Shown: positions 18,728-27,589 of the stretch, in pieces
Numbering within the stretch: the stretch's first letter is position 1
Layout of the letters: the number at the start of each line of letters is the position of its first letter
DNA from: Streptantibioticus silvisoli
GTDB taxonomy: Bacteria; Actinomycetota; Actinomycetes; Streptomycetales; Streptomycetaceae
Direction: 5' to 3'
DNA length: 64,000 bases
Assembly (NCBI RefSeq): GCF_027947535.2
Contig: NZ_JAAGKO020000011.1
Location: 105,475 to 169,474 of the forward strand
Program-made: the position numbers and the translations under genes
Notes under the pieces: generated by a model
What the model was told of the DNA's origin: nothing
Seen by the model: only the letters and a program-made list of their open reading frames with translations
The model's database searches: none

Positions 18728-18757
18728 GAGGCCCGCCCCCCGAGGGGAGCGGGCCTC
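18728..18757 (-). terminator. terminator downstream of rpsA
   Basis: Nine-bp inverted repeat GAGGCCCGC / GCGGGCCTC around a 12-base loop, about 24 nt beyond the rpsA stop, followed on the minus strand by GCCCGTTTCC. It probably also ends transcription of the convergent GH92 gene. Confidence 0.7.
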
Positions 18758-18780
18758 ACTTGCGTGCTGGGGACCGAGCG

Positions 18781-20280
18781 TCAGCTCTGGCCGCCCGCCA
18801 GCTTCTCGCGGAGCGCGGCGAGCGCCTCGTCCGAAGCGAGCGCACCGGAGTTGTCGGCCGACTCCGAGGAGTACGAACCGCCACCCAGACCGCTGGCCGC
18901 CGGCGCGGCGGCGGGGCCACCCTCGGCGGCAGCCTGCTCGTCGGCCTCGCGGGACTTGACGACCTGTGCCTGGTGCTGCTCGAAGCGGGTCTGCGCCTCG
19001 GCGTACTGGCGCTCCCACTCCTCGCGCTGCTTCTCGTAACCGGGCAGCCAGTCGTTGGCCTCCGGGTCGAAGCCCTCGGGGTAGATGTAGTTGCCCTGGT
19101 CGTCGTAGGACGCGGCCATGCCGTACAGGGTCGGGTCGAACTCGACCGCGGACGGGTCCGCGCCGAAGGCCTCGTTCGCCTGCTTCAGCGAGAGGCTGAT
19201 GCGGCGGCGCTCCAGGTCGATGTCGATGACCTTGACGAAGATCTCGTCGTTGACCTGGACGACCTGCTCCGGGATCTCCACGTGGCGCTCGGCCAGCTCG
19301 GAGATGTGGACCAGGCCCTCGATGCCCTCGTCGACGCGGACGAACGCGCCGAACGGAACGAGCTTGGTGACCTTACCGGGGACGACCTGCCCGATCTGGT
19401 GGGTCCGGGCGAACTGCTGCCACGGGTCTTCCTGGGTCGCCTTGAGCGACAGGGAGACGCGCTCGCGGTCCATGTCGACGTCCAGGACCTCGACCGTGAC
19501 CTCCTGGCCGACCTCGACGACCTCGGAGGGGTGGTCGATGTGCTTCCAGGACAGCTCGGAGACGTGCACCAGGCCGTCCACGCCACCCAGGTCCACGAAG
19601 GCACCGAAGTTGACGATGGAGGAGACGACGCCGGAGCGCACCTGACCCTTCTGCAGGGTGGTGAGGAAGGTCTGACGCACCTCGCTCTGGGTCTGCTCCA
19701 GCCAGGCACGGCGGGACAGGACCACGTTGTTGCGGTTCTTGTCCAGCTCGATGATCTTGGCCTCGAGCTCCTTGCCGACGTACGGCTGGAGGTCGCGGAC
19801 GCGGCGCATCTCCACGAGGGAGGCGGGGAGGAAGCCGCGCAGACCGATGTCGAGGATCAGGCCGCCCTTGACGACCTCGATGACGGTACCGGTGACGATG
19901 CCGTCCTCGTCCTTGATCTTCTCGATCGTGCCCCAGGCGCGCTCGTACTGAGCACGCTTCTTGGACAGGATGAGGCGACCTTCCTTGTCCTCCTTCTGGA
20001 GAACCAGGGCCTCGATCTCGTCACCCACGGCGACGACCTCGTTCGGGTCGACATCGTGCTTGATCGAAAGCTCGCGGGAGGGGATGACGCCTTCGGTCTT
20101 GTAACCGATGTCGAGCAGGACCTCGTCCCGGTCGACCTTCACGATGACGCCGTCGACGATGTCGCCGTCGTTGAAGTACTTGATCGTCTCGTCGATCGCG
20201 GCGAGGAAAGCTTCCTCGTTACCGATGTCGTTGACCGCCACCTGCGGGGTGGTACGAGGGGCCTCGGTGCTGCTCGTCAT
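18781..20280 (-). CDS. rpsA: 30S ribosomal protein S1
   Basis: A 499-residue actinobacterial S1 with four S1 RNA-binding domains at about residues 38-106, 125-190, 211-279 and 296-365. Examples are 'GDIVDGVIVKVDRDEVLLDI' and the later pair with 'GQVRSGVVSSIVNFGAFVDL' and 'VPFGAFVRVDEGIEGLVHIS'. The C-terminal 130 residues are Glu/Gln/Ala-rich and probably disordered. The protein helps mRNA bind to the 30S subunit and, in mycobacteria, has been linked to trans-translation. Third-position bias is extremely strong, as expected for a highly expressed gene. It has its own promoter about 200 bp upstream, with a long leader, and a terminator. Confidence 0.97.
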   Translation of the reverse strand: MTSSTEAPRTTPQVAVNDIGNEEAFLAAIDETIKYFNDGDIVDGVIVKVDRDEVLLDIGYKTEGVIPSRELSIKHDVDPNEVVAVGDEIEALVLQKEDKEGRLILSKKRAQYERAWGTIEKIKDEDGIVTGTVIEVVKGGLILDIGLRGFLPASLVEMRRVRDLQPYVGKELEAKIIELDKNRNNVVLSRRAWLEQTQSEVRQTFLTTLQKGQVRSGVVSSIVNFGAFVDLGGVDGLVHVSELSWKHIDHPSEVVEVGQEVTVEVLDVDMDRERVSLSLKATQEDPWQQFARTHQIGQVVPGKVTKLVPFGAFVRVDEGIEGLVHISELAERHVEIPEQVVQVNDEIFVKVIDIDLERRRISLSLKQANEAFGADPSAVEFDPTLYGMAASYDDQGNYIYPEGFDPEANDWLPGYEKQREEWERQYAEAQTRFEQHQAQVVKSREADEQAAAEGGPAAAPAASGLGGGSYSSESADNSGALASDEALAALREKLAGGQS

Positions 20281-20478
20281 TAGGGAAAGGACTCCGGTGC
20301 GGACAGTAAGTCGTAGGTACTGCTACGCCGGGAGCCCGTATCGCTTCTGCCGATTCCGGACAGCTTCGAGATGGTGGACCGGAATGAACCGGACACCACG
20401 TCAACAACTGAGGGATCTGTGGCAGACGCGAGCGCGACCTGCTCCGTCCGAGGCGCGCAGGCCCGCAGCGCAACTTGT

Positions 20479-20507
20479 AGCATACGGGGGCGGCCGGAGC
20501 GGGTCAA
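20479..20507 (-). promoter_or_regulatory. sigma70/HrdB-type promoter of rpsA
   Basis: On the minus strand TTGACC, exactly 17 bases, then TATGCT, a near-consensus housekeeping promoter. Expected transcription start about 20472, which gives a leader of about 190 nt before the rpsA ATG. The length leaves room for translational feedback, as known for S1 in other bacteria. Confidence 0.8.
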
Positions 20508-20597
20508 TGCACGAAGAGCGCACCTGGGACACCAGCACCCAAAACCGGCACAACCCGCAAGCCACAGGTCGATCAGTAGGGTACGACGAACCCCCCG

Positions 20598-21494
20598 ATG
20601 AACCAAGACATTCCCGCCTTCAACGCGCCCGACGACCGGCCGGACCTGCCGGACGACCTCGACGAACCCGAGGCCACCCGCCGCACCGCGGACCCCGGCG
20701 AGACCAGCACCGCCAACCGCGGCTGGTGGGACCGCAACGCCGACGAGTACCAGAGCGACCACGGCGCCTTCCTCGGCGACGACCGCTTCGTCTGGGGCCC
20801 CGAGGGGCTGGACGAGGCCGACGCCGCCCTGCTGGGCCCGGCCGCCGCCCTGACCGGACAACGCGTACTGGAGATCGGCTGCGGTGCCGCGCAGTGCGCA
20901 CGCTGGCTGGCGGGGCACGGCGCCCGGCCGGTGGCGCTGGACCTGTCCTACCGCCAGCTCCAGCACGCCCGCCGGATCGGCGAAGGAGCCTGCGACGGTG
21001 ACGAGGCCGACGCCGGGGCCCCCGGCGGCTTTCCCCTGGTGCAGGCGGACGCCGGCGCCCTGCCGTTCGCCGACGGCTCGTTCGACCTGGCCTGCTCGGC
21101 CTACGGCGGCGTGCCGTTCGTCGCCGACTCCGCCCGCGTGATGCGCGAGGTCGCCCGGGTACTGCGCCCCGGCGGCCGCTGGGTGTTCTCCGTGACGCAC
21201 CCGATCCGCTGGGCCTTCCCCGACGAACCCGGCCCCGAGGGCCTCACCGCTGGCGCCTCCTACTTCGACCGCACGCCCTACGTCGAGCAGGACGACGACG
21301 GCCGCGCGGTGTACGTCGAGCACCACCGTACCCTCGGCGACCGGGTGCGGGAGATCGCCGCCGCCGGACTGCGCCTGACCGACCTCGTCGAGCCGGAGTG
21401 GCCCTCCTGGAACGACCAGGAATGGGGCGGCTGGTCCCCACTGCGCGGCCGCCTCTTCCCCGGCACGGCGATCTTCGTCTGCGTGAAGGACTGA
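20598..21494 (+). CDS. class I SAM-dependent methyltransferase
   Basis: A 298-residue methyltransferase. The Rossmann-type SAM-binding core starts with motif I 'VLEIGCGAAQCARWLAGHGA' (about 95-114). 'VALDLSYRQLQHARR' is the acidic motif II, 'VQADAGALPFADGSFDLACS' is motif III/IV, and 'VLRPGGRWVFSVTHPIRWAF' the post-core block. A 40-residue acidic N-terminal extension precedes 'NRGWWDRNADEYQ', a start common to actinobacterial Methyltransf_11 proteins found next to rpsA. The substrate is unknown. It is divergent from rpsA. The sequence around its stop codon (CTGACGTGTA) is repeated many times in the array that follows. Confidence 0.88.
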   Translation: MNQDIPAFNAPDDRPDLPDDLDEPEATRRTADPGETSTANRGWWDRNADEYQSDHGAFLGDDRFVWGPEGLDEADAALLGPAAALTGQRVLEIGCGAAQCARWLAGHGARPVALDLSYRQLQHARRIGEGACDGDEADAGAPGGFPLVQADAGALPFADGSFDLACSAYGGVPFVADSARVMREVARVLRPGGRWVFSVTHPIRWAFPDEPGPEGLTAGASYFDRTPYVEQDDDGRAVYVEHHRTLGDRVREIAAAGLRLTDLVEPEWPSWNDQEWGGWSPLRGRLFPGTAIFVCVKD

Positions 21495-22009
21495 CGTGTA
21501 GGGGGGTTTGGGGGTTTAGGGGCTCGGGGGCTCGGGGCTGACGTATTACGTGGGTTCGCGCGGCTGACGTGTACGGGGGATCGGGGGATGCGGGCGGCCG
21601 ACGTATACGTGGGTCGGGAGACACGGGCGGCCCCGACGTATACGTGGGTCCGCAGGGCTGATGTACACCGGGGCTCAGGGGGTGCGGACGGCCAACGTAT
21701 ACGCGGGTCAGGAGACACGGACGGCCCGACGTATACGTGGGTCCGCGCGACTGACGTACCCGTGCGCTCGGCGACGCTGACCCTATGACGTGCGCCTTCG
21801 CGGCCCGACGTACACCGTGGGCTCAGGGACGCGAACGGCCGACATACACGGGCGCCAGCATGGCCGGCGTACACGTGCGCCCAGGAACGCGGCCCGGCCT
21901 ACGTACACGCGAGCCCGCGCAGCCGACGTACACGCAGCACTCGACGGTGCGAACGGCTGCCGCGCGACGTGACGACACGGTGCGAACGGCTGCCGCACGA
22001 CGTGACGAC
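21491..22009. repeat. intergenic repeat array with ACGTATACGT cores
   Basis: The 565-bp gap before hrpB is filled by about a dozen degenerate units spaced roughly 30-35 bp. Many contain the 10-bp palindrome ACGTATACGT followed by GGGT (21601, 21637 and 21729 exact; 21695 and others near-matches), inside a higher-order unit of about 94 bp. Several units begin CTGACGT, the sequence that includes the TGA stop of the preceding methyltransferase gene. The last two units (21946-21976 and 21979-22009) are a 31-bp repeat with one mismatch. No gene is credible here; the frames read as decayed THVYVG-like repeats. Confidence 0.85.
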
Positions 22010-22059
22010 CGCCGTAGCGACGTCATAGCGCTCGGCCGCGCGGTCACTACCCTTGCGGC

Positions 22060-24570
22060 GTGATCCGCGACGAGGCGTTCGAGCTGCCGGTGAGGAGCGC
22101 GCTGCCCGCATTGCGGACGGCGCTGGAGACGGGCGGTACCGCGGTGCTGGCGGCGCCGCCCGGTACCGGCAAGACGACGCTGGTACCGCTCGCGCTGGCC
22201 GGGCTGGCGGACGGCGGGCCGGTACGGCGGGTGCTGGTCGCCGAGCCGCGGCGGATGGCGGTACGGGCGGCGGCCCGCCGGATGGCCTGGCTGATGGGTG
22301 AGGACGTGGGACGCCGGGTCGGGTTCACGGTGCGCGGTGAGCGCCGGGTGTCGGCCGGGACGGTCGTCGAGGTGGTCACGACCGGCGTACTGCTGCGGCG
22401 TCTGCTGCGCGATCCGGAACTGCCGGGCGTCGACGCGGTGATCGTCGACGAGTGCCACGAACGCCACCTGGACGCCGACACCGCGATGGCGTTCCTGCTC
22501 GACGTCGTCGCGACGCTGCGGCCGGAGCTGGCGCTGATCGCCGCGTCCGCGACCGGCGACACCGCCGCGTGGTCGCGGCTGATGGGCGGCGCGCCGGTGG
22601 TGAGCGCGGCGGGGACCGCGCACCCGGTGGAAGTGGTGTGGGCGCCGCCGGCCGCGACGGTGCGGCCCGCGCACGGCACCCGGGTCGATCCGGCCCTGCT
22701 GTCCCACGTGGCCGAGGTGGTGCGCCGGGCCCTGCGGGAGCGCGAGGGGGACGTGTTGTGCTTCCTGCCGGGCGTCGGCGAGATCACCCGGGTGGCGGGT
22801 CTGCTGGGATCGCCGTCCGGGGTGGACGTCGTGGCGCTGCACGGGCGGATTCCGGCCGCCGCGCAGGACGCCGCGCTGTCGCCCGGTGTCCGGCGCCGCG
22901 TGCTGCTCGCGACGTCGGTGGCGGAGTCGAGCCTGACGGTGCCGGGGGTGCGGGTCGTGGTGGACTGCGGGCTGGCCCGGGAGCCGCGTACCGACCACGC
23001 GCGGGGTCTGGGGTCGCTGGCCACCGTGCGGGTGTCGCGGGCGGCGGCGACGCAGCGGGCGGGGCGGGCCGGCCGGGAGGCGCCCGGCGCGGTGTACCGG
23101 TGCTGGGCGGAGGCGGAGGACGCGCGGGCGCCGCGGTTCCCGTCGCCGGAGATCGCGGTGGGCGACCTGGCGGAGTTCGCGCTGCGCGCCGCCTGCTGGG
23201 GTGATCCGGACGCGAGCGGGCTGGCGCTGCCGGACGCTCCGCCGGCGGGCGCGCTGGCGGCGGCTCGGGCGACGCTGCGGGCGGTGGGCGCGGTCGGGGC
23301 CGACGGGCGGGTGACGGCGCGCGGCACGCGGATGGCGGGGCTCGGTCTGCATCCGCGGCTGGCGCGGGCGCTGCTGGACGGTGCGGAACGGGTCGGGGCG
23401 CGGCGGGCGGCCGAGGTCGTCGCGCTGATCGCGGAGGAGCCGCCGCGTGGCCATGGCGACGATCTGGCGGGGGTGTGGCGGGCCGCGCGGCAGGGTGGCG
23501 ACGGCTACGCGTCCTGCTGGCGGGCGGAGGCCGGGCGGCTGGCGTCCTCGGTGACCGGGCGGTCGGGTTCGGGTGAGGCAGCGGGCCGGGACGTGCTGGG
23601 GGACGACGCGGTGGCCGGGCTGATCGCGGCGCTGGCCTTCCCCGAGCGGGTGGCGCGGCGGCGTGGTGGCGCTTATCTGATGGCGTCGGGGTCGGCGGCG
23701 GAGCCGGGCGGTGGTACACGGCTGGGCGGCGCGGAGTGGATCGCGGTGGCGGTGGCGGACCGCACGGCGGCGTCGGCGGTGGCACGGGTGCGGTTGGCCG
23801 CGGTGATCGACGAGGGCACGGCGCGTTCAGCGGCGGCGTCGATGGTGGAGCGGTGCGAGGAGGTGGCCTGGGACGGCGGTGACGTGGTGGCCCGGCGGGT
23901 GGAGCGGCTGGGGGCCATCGAGTTGTCCACGCGGCCGTTGCGGGCCCCGGACCGGGCGGCGGTGCGCGGCGCGCTGGTGGAGGGGCTGCGGGCGGAGGGC
24001 ACCGGGTTGCTGCGCTGGAACCGGGACGCGCTGGCGGTGCGGGAGCGGATGGCGTTCCTGCACCGCGAGTTGGGGGCACCGTGGCCCGCGGTGGACGAGG
24101 CGGCGCTGCTGGAGCGTTCCGCCGAATGGCTCGGGCCGGAGCTGGCGGCGGCGCGGCGGCGGGCGGACCTGGAACGGGTGGACGCGGGCACGGCGCTGGC
24201 CCGGCTGCTGCCGTGGTCGACCGGTCAGGCGGCCCGGTTCGGCGAGCTGGCCCCGGAACGGATCGAGGTGCCGAGCGGTTCACGCGTCCGCGTCGACTAC
24301 GGCGGGCCGCAGCCTGTGCTGGCGGTGAAACTCCAGGAGTTGTTCGGGCTGCGCCGCACGCCGCGGGTCGCGGACGGCCGGGTGCCCGTGCTGGTGCACC
24401 TGCTGTCGCCGGCCGGGCGCCCGGCGGCGGTCACCGCGGACCTGGAGTCGTTCTGGCGGGACGGCTACCGCGCGGTGCGGGCGGAGCTGCGCGGCCGCTA
24501 CCCGCGGCACCCGTGGCCGGAGGATCCGGCGGCCGCCCAGCCCACCCGTCGGACGAACACGCGGCGTTGA
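22060..24570 (+). CDS. hrpB: ATP-dependent helicase HrpB
   Basis: An 836-residue DExH-box helicase of the HrpB family. Walker A 'PPGTGKTT' at 33-40, motif Ia 'LVAEPRRMAVRAAARRMA', motif II DECH at 130-133, motif III 'ASAT' near 169, and the second RecA domain with 'LLATSVAESSLTVPGVRVVV' and 'RAAATQRAGRAGRE' (motif VI). The HA2/HrpB C-terminal domain follows, ending with the family block 'YGGPQPVLAVKLQELFGL'. It lacks the long N-terminus of HrpA. HrpB enzymes are thought to act on RNA; the natural target is unknown. GTG at 22060 has no clear ribosome-binding site, but TACCCT lies seven bases upstream, so a leaderless start is possible. Confidence 0.94.
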   Translation: MIRDEAFELPVRSALPALRTALETGGTAVLAAPPGTGKTTLVPLALAGLADGGPVRRVLVAEPRRMAVRAAARRMAWLMGEDVGRRVGFTVRGERRVSAGTVVEVVTTGVLLRRLLRDPELPGVDAVIVDECHERHLDADTAMAFLLDVVATLRPELALIAASATGDTAAWSRLMGGAPVVSAAGTAHPVEVVWAPPAATVRPAHGTRVDPALLSHVAEVVRRALREREGDVLCFLPGVGEITRVAGLLGSPSGVDVVALHGRIPAAAQDAALSPGVRRRVLLATSVAESSLTVPGVRVVVDCGLAREPRTDHARGLGSLATVRVSRAAATQRAGRAGREAPGAVYRCWAEAEDARAPRFPSPEIAVGDLAEFALRAACWGDPDASGLALPDAPPAGALAAARATLRAVGAVGADGRVTARGTRMAGLGLHPRLARALLDGAERVGARRAAEVVALIAEEPPRGHGDDLAGVWRAARQGGDGYASCWRAEAGRLASSVTGRSGSGEAAGRDVLGDDAVAGLIAALAFPERVARRRGGAYLMASGSAAEPGGGTRLGGAEWIAVAVADRTAASAVARVRLAAVIDEGTARSAAASMVERCEEVAWDGGDVVARRVERLGAIELSTRPLRAPDRAAVRGALVEGLRAEGTGLLRWNRDALAVRERMAFLHRELGAPWPAVDEAALLERSAEWLGPELAAARRRADLERVDAGTALARLLPWSTGQAARFGELAPERIEVPSGSRVRVDYGGPQPVLAVKLQELFGLRRTPRVADGRVPVLVHLLSPAGRPAAVTADLESFWRDGYRAVRAELRGRYPRHPWPEDPAAAQPTRRTNTRR

Positions 24571-24654
24571 GGCGTACCGATGCCTGACGTCGAACGTGAG
24601 AACGCCCGGCGTTGAACGTAAGAATGCCCGGTGCCGAGACGTACGGATGCCTGG
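24562..24654. repeat. repeats seeded by the hrpB 3' end
   Basis: Four degenerate units of 21-26 bp. CGGCGTTGAGGCGTACCGAT at 24562 includes the hrpB stop TGA; CGGCGTTGAACGTAAGAAT follows at 24607; related units start at 24588 and 24629. All end in ATGCC or AACGCC. The gap to the convergent transglycosylase gene otherwise holds nothing. Confidence 0.7.
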
Positions 24655-24699
24655 CGCCGGAGTGTGCCGACGCCAGGCATCGAGGTCGTACGGGCCGGA

Positions 24700-25944
24700 T
24701 CAGGAAGCGGACGGGCTGACGCCGCTGGGGCTGACCGAGGGGGTGGTGGTCGGCGTCGGCGAGGGCGACGGGGAGCAGGAACCGCTGGGCGACGGCGAGG
24801 CGGTCGGCGGAGCGGACACGGGCGGGGTGGGGGTGGCCGTCGGCGTGCCGGTGGGCGTCGGGCAGCCGGTGGGCGAACCGGTGGGGCTCGGCGAGCCGGT
24901 CGGGCTGCCGGTGGGGCCGGTACTCGGCGAACCACTGCCGGTCGGCGTGCCGGAAGGCGTCGTCGAGGCGCTGGGTGACGCGCTCGCCGTGGGCGTGCCG
25001 GAAGGGCTGCCGCTGGCGGAGGGGCTGGGGTGCGGGGTGCGGCTCGGCGTGGCGGACGGCGTCGGGCTCGGCGAGCCGCTGGGCGTCGCGGAGCCGGACT
25101 GCGAGTCGTCGCCCGGCAGGGTGACGCCGGTGCCGACAGCGCTGTCGGGCACCTCGGAGACGTGGTCGCGGAAGTAGTCCAGCCACGACAGGACCGTACG
25201 CAGATACGCGTCGGAGTGGTTGTAGCCGAGGATCGCCCGGTTCACGTTGGCCTGCTGCGACAGGTCGCCGCCGACCGCGCACAGGTAGTCGCCGGCGGCC
25301 AGGGCCGCGTCGTACACGTTGTCCGGGTCCTTGACGCCGTCACCGTTGCCGTCGGCGCCCCAGGAGGCCCAGGTGGACGGTATGAACTGCATCGGGCCGA
25401 CCGCGCGGTCGTGCACCGGGTCGCCGTCCCATCTGCCGCCGTCGGTGTCGGTGATGTCGGCGAACCCGTTGCCGTCGAGGACCGGGCCGAGGATCTTGTG
25501 CAGCGTGGTCCCGGCGAGGTTGACGTCGCCGCGCTCCGCCTGGCCGGACTCCACCTGGCCGATGGCCGCGAGGAGTTGCCACGGCAGGTGGCAGCCGGGG
25601 CGGGTACCGGCCAGGACGGTCTCGGCGTGCCGGTAGGCGGCGAGCACGGTGGCGGGAATACCCGCGGTGGTCGGCCCGCCGGCCGGGGAACCGGACACGG
25701 GGTCGGGGTTCGCCTTGGGGGCGCCCGACGGGGTCGAGGCGGACAGCGGCGGCAGAGTGGTGATGTAGTCCGGCGAACCACCGTCGATCTGCGTGCCGGG
25801 CGGCACATCGGGCACCGAGGTCTCATGGGCGGCGCCCATGGCCAGTCCCGGTGCCTGCGAAGCGGTCAGTGCCGCCATCGCGGCCGCGGCCACCGCGGTC
25901 CCGGCAGCACCCTTGCGTATCCGTCGGCCGAACCCCACAGCCAT
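24700..25944 (-). CDS. secreted lytic transglycosylase with Ser/Thr/Pro-rich tail
   Basis: A 414-residue exported murein hydrolase. Residues 1-38 form a signal peptide (basic start, Ala-rich core, 'AMGA' cleavage region). After a Pro/Ser spacer the SLT-type domain spans about 97-265: 'LLAAIGQVESGQ' with catalytic Glu132, 'DRAVGPMQFIPSTWASWG', 'DPDNVYDAALAAGDYLC' and 'NRAILGYNHSDAYLRTVL'. It cleaves the glycan strand between MurNAc and GlcNAc. The last 130 residues are a Ser/Thr/Pro/Gly repeat tail, probably wall-spanning and a candidate for O-mannosylation. The tail is coded by tri- and hexanucleotide-like repeats and may vary in length between strains. Confidence 0.9.
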   Translation of the reverse strand: MAVGFGRRIRKGAAGTAVAAAAMAALTASQAPGLAMGAAHETSVPDVPPGTQIDGGSPDYITTLPPLSASTPSGAPKANPDPVSGSPAGGPTTAGIPATVLAAYRHAETVLAGTRPGCHLPWQLLAAIGQVESGQAERGDVNLAGTTLHKILGPVLDGNGFADITDTDGGRWDGDPVHDRAVGPMQFIPSTWASWGADGNGDGVKDPDNVYDAALAAGDYLCAVGGDLSQQANVNRAILGYNHSDAYLRTVLSWLDYFRDHVSEVPDSAVGTGVTLPGDDSQSGSATPSGSPSPTPSATPSRTPHPSPSASGSPSGTPTASASPSASTTPSGTPTGSGSPSTGPTGSPTGSPSPTGSPTGCPTPTGTPTATPTPPVSAPPTASPSPSGSCSPSPSPTPTTTPSVSPSGVSPSAS

Positions 25945-26252
25945 GCGCCGATTCCCTCCCGTACCGCGTGATGTCGCCGGTCACCGGACCGCCGCCACGC
26001 GTCGTCATCGCCGTCTGCACCGCCACGCTCGTCCGCGTGGCAACAACGGACCCTACGTCAACTCGGTGACGGGATCTACCGTGCGTAGCCCCGTTGGCCG
26101 GGAACAAGGCCGTGAACAGTGTGACAACGGGACCATGCGGCACGGGAAGGGCATGATGGTGCCCCCTTGATGACCAGTCGTTCCGTCCCCCGGGACGGTC
26201 GGGCGCGGGAACCGTTCCGGCCCGTGGTTCGTCCCATCGTCAGGAGTACGGG
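25945..26252. other. 308-bp divergent intergenic region
   Basis: Lies between the divergent transglycosylase and DUF4184 genes. It should hold both promoters, but I could not pick convincing -35/-10 pairs. A short inverted element 'GGCATGATGGTGCC' sits at about 26149-26162. No gene is supported. Confidence 0.4.
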
Positions 26253-27359
26253 ATGCCGTTCACGCCAAGCCATGTGGCGGCGGTGCTGCCCGCGCTGCGC
26301 GGTTCCGGCTCGGGCGGGGTGCGGGGTCGCGGACCGCTGGTGGCCGCCGCGCTGGTGGCCGGTTCCCTCGCGCCCGACGTGCCGTTCTTCGCCGACTCCG
26401 TGCTGCCCGGCTGCCATCGCCTCGGCCGCGTCACGCACGGCACCGCCGGCGTGCTCATCGTCGACCCGCTGCTGGCCGTCGCGTTGACGGTCGGCTGGGC
26501 CGCTGTACGCCGCCCGGTCATCGGCCTGCTGCCGGCCGCCACGGCCGGCCGCGTGACCCGCGCCTTCGGCGGCCCACCGCACCACGTGCCGCATCGTGGC
26601 GTGTACGGCCTGGCGCGGTTCTGGGCCTCGGCCGCGCTCGGCGCCGGTACGCATGTGGTCTGGGACGCCTTCACGCACGGCGGCCGCTGGGGTGTGCGCC
26701 GCTTCCCGGTCCTGGACCACGAGGTGGCCGGCGTACCCCTGCATCACTGGGCGCAGTACGCGAGTTCAGCGGCCGGCCTGGCGCTCGTCGCGACGTGGAC
26801 CAGCCGCACACTGCACGATGCGGACGAGAAGTTGACGGAGCGGGAGGAACGAGGGGTACGGCGGACGAGGGCGCGGCTGCGGCCGGAGGTGGGAGGGGCT
26901 GCGGGGAAGGGGCCGGTGGCGGAGGAGCCGACGGAGGGGCTCGTGGCGGAGGGGCTGGCGGAGGCGAGGCGGACGGCGGCGGAGTGGGCGACGGGGCGGG
27001 CGACGGAGCCGGGGCAGGCGACGGAGCGGGAGCAGGCGGCAGAGCCGGAGCGGGCTACGGAGCCGGCTCGGTGGCGGGGGCGAGGGCAGGGGCAGGGGCA
27101 GGGGCAGGGGCAGGCGACAATCGGCTCATCCGATCAACGCCCTTCAGTGAGCGTCGTATTGACGTCCCGTCAACGAATCGCCGGGATCACGCTCCTCGCC
27201 GGCTGCGCTCTCGCCGGTGCGGTGGCCCGCTGCCGCCGGGACCGGCCGGCGGGGCTGTCCGGGCTGATCGCCTCGGTGTCGTTCGGCGCCGGCGGCTGGC
27301 TCCCGGCCGGTGCGGCGGCGCTGGCTCTGGCCACCCGTCGGCGGACTGCGGCAGGGTGA
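26253..27359 (+). CDS. DUF4184 family membrane protein
   Basis: A 368-residue membrane protein. The start 'MPFTPSHVAAVLPALR' and the block 'AALVAGSLAPDVPFF', followed by 'HRLGRVTHGTAGVLIVDPLL', 'LGAGTHVVWDAFTHGGRWG' and 'GVPLHHWAQYASSAAGLAL', are the DUF4184 pattern, a family with several conserved His/Asp in membrane segments that resembles metal-dependent hydrolases. Residues 195-290 are an unusual insert: Glu/Arg/Ala-rich repeats (units like 'ATEPGQATEREQ') ending in a GQ tract coded by five GGGGCA-type hexamers. One or two more membrane segments follow. Typical members lack this insert. ATG at 26253 with CAGGAGTAC upstream. Confidence 0.8.
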   Translation: MPFTPSHVAAVLPALRGSGSGGVRGRGPLVAAALVAGSLAPDVPFFADSVLPGCHRLGRVTHGTAGVLIVDPLLAVALTVGWAAVRRPVIGLLPAATAGRVTRAFGGPPHHVPHRGVYGLARFWASAALGAGTHVVWDAFTHGGRWGVRRFPVLDHEVAGVPLHHWAQYASSAAGLALVATWTSRTLHDADEKLTEREERGVRRTRARLRPEVGGAAGKGPVAEEPTEGLVAEGLAEARRTAAEWATGRATEPGQATEREQAAEPERATEPARWRGRGQGQGQGQGQATIGSSDQRPSVSVVLTSRQRIAGITLLAGCALAGAVARCRRDRPAGLSGLIASVSFGAGGWLPAGAAALALATRRRTAAG

Positions 27360-27436
27360 CGACAGGCGCCCCGGTGCTGACGGACCGATGCCAGAGCCTG
27401 GTGACCGTGAACCGGTGACGGCGGACCGGCGCCTGC

Positions 27437-27500
27437 GTCCGCCAGCACGGTACGGAGTCCGCCGACGCGCGGTACGGAGGTGACCGCGTCCGCCATCAGG
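27437..27500. repeat. GTCCGCC/GGTACGGAG intergenic repeats
   Basis: In the 230-bp gap before the polA 3' end, units of 20-23 bp combine GTCCGCC with GGTACGGAG (27437, 27457, and a partial at about 27487); GTCCGCC recurs near 27525. No gene or clear terminator was found in the gap. Confidence 0.5.
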
Positions 27501-27589
27501 CCGCAGTAGGGAGGCGGCGGCGTCCGCCACTCCCCCGTACCGCGCGGTCGTACAACCGCCGCCGCACACCCCGTACCGCGGGCGCGCGC

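Noticed and set aside
21278..21874. 198-residue minus frame with repeated 'THVYVG'-type units
   Set aside because: It is the translation of the intergenic repeat array and overlaps the methyltransferase 3' end. There is no start signal or domain.
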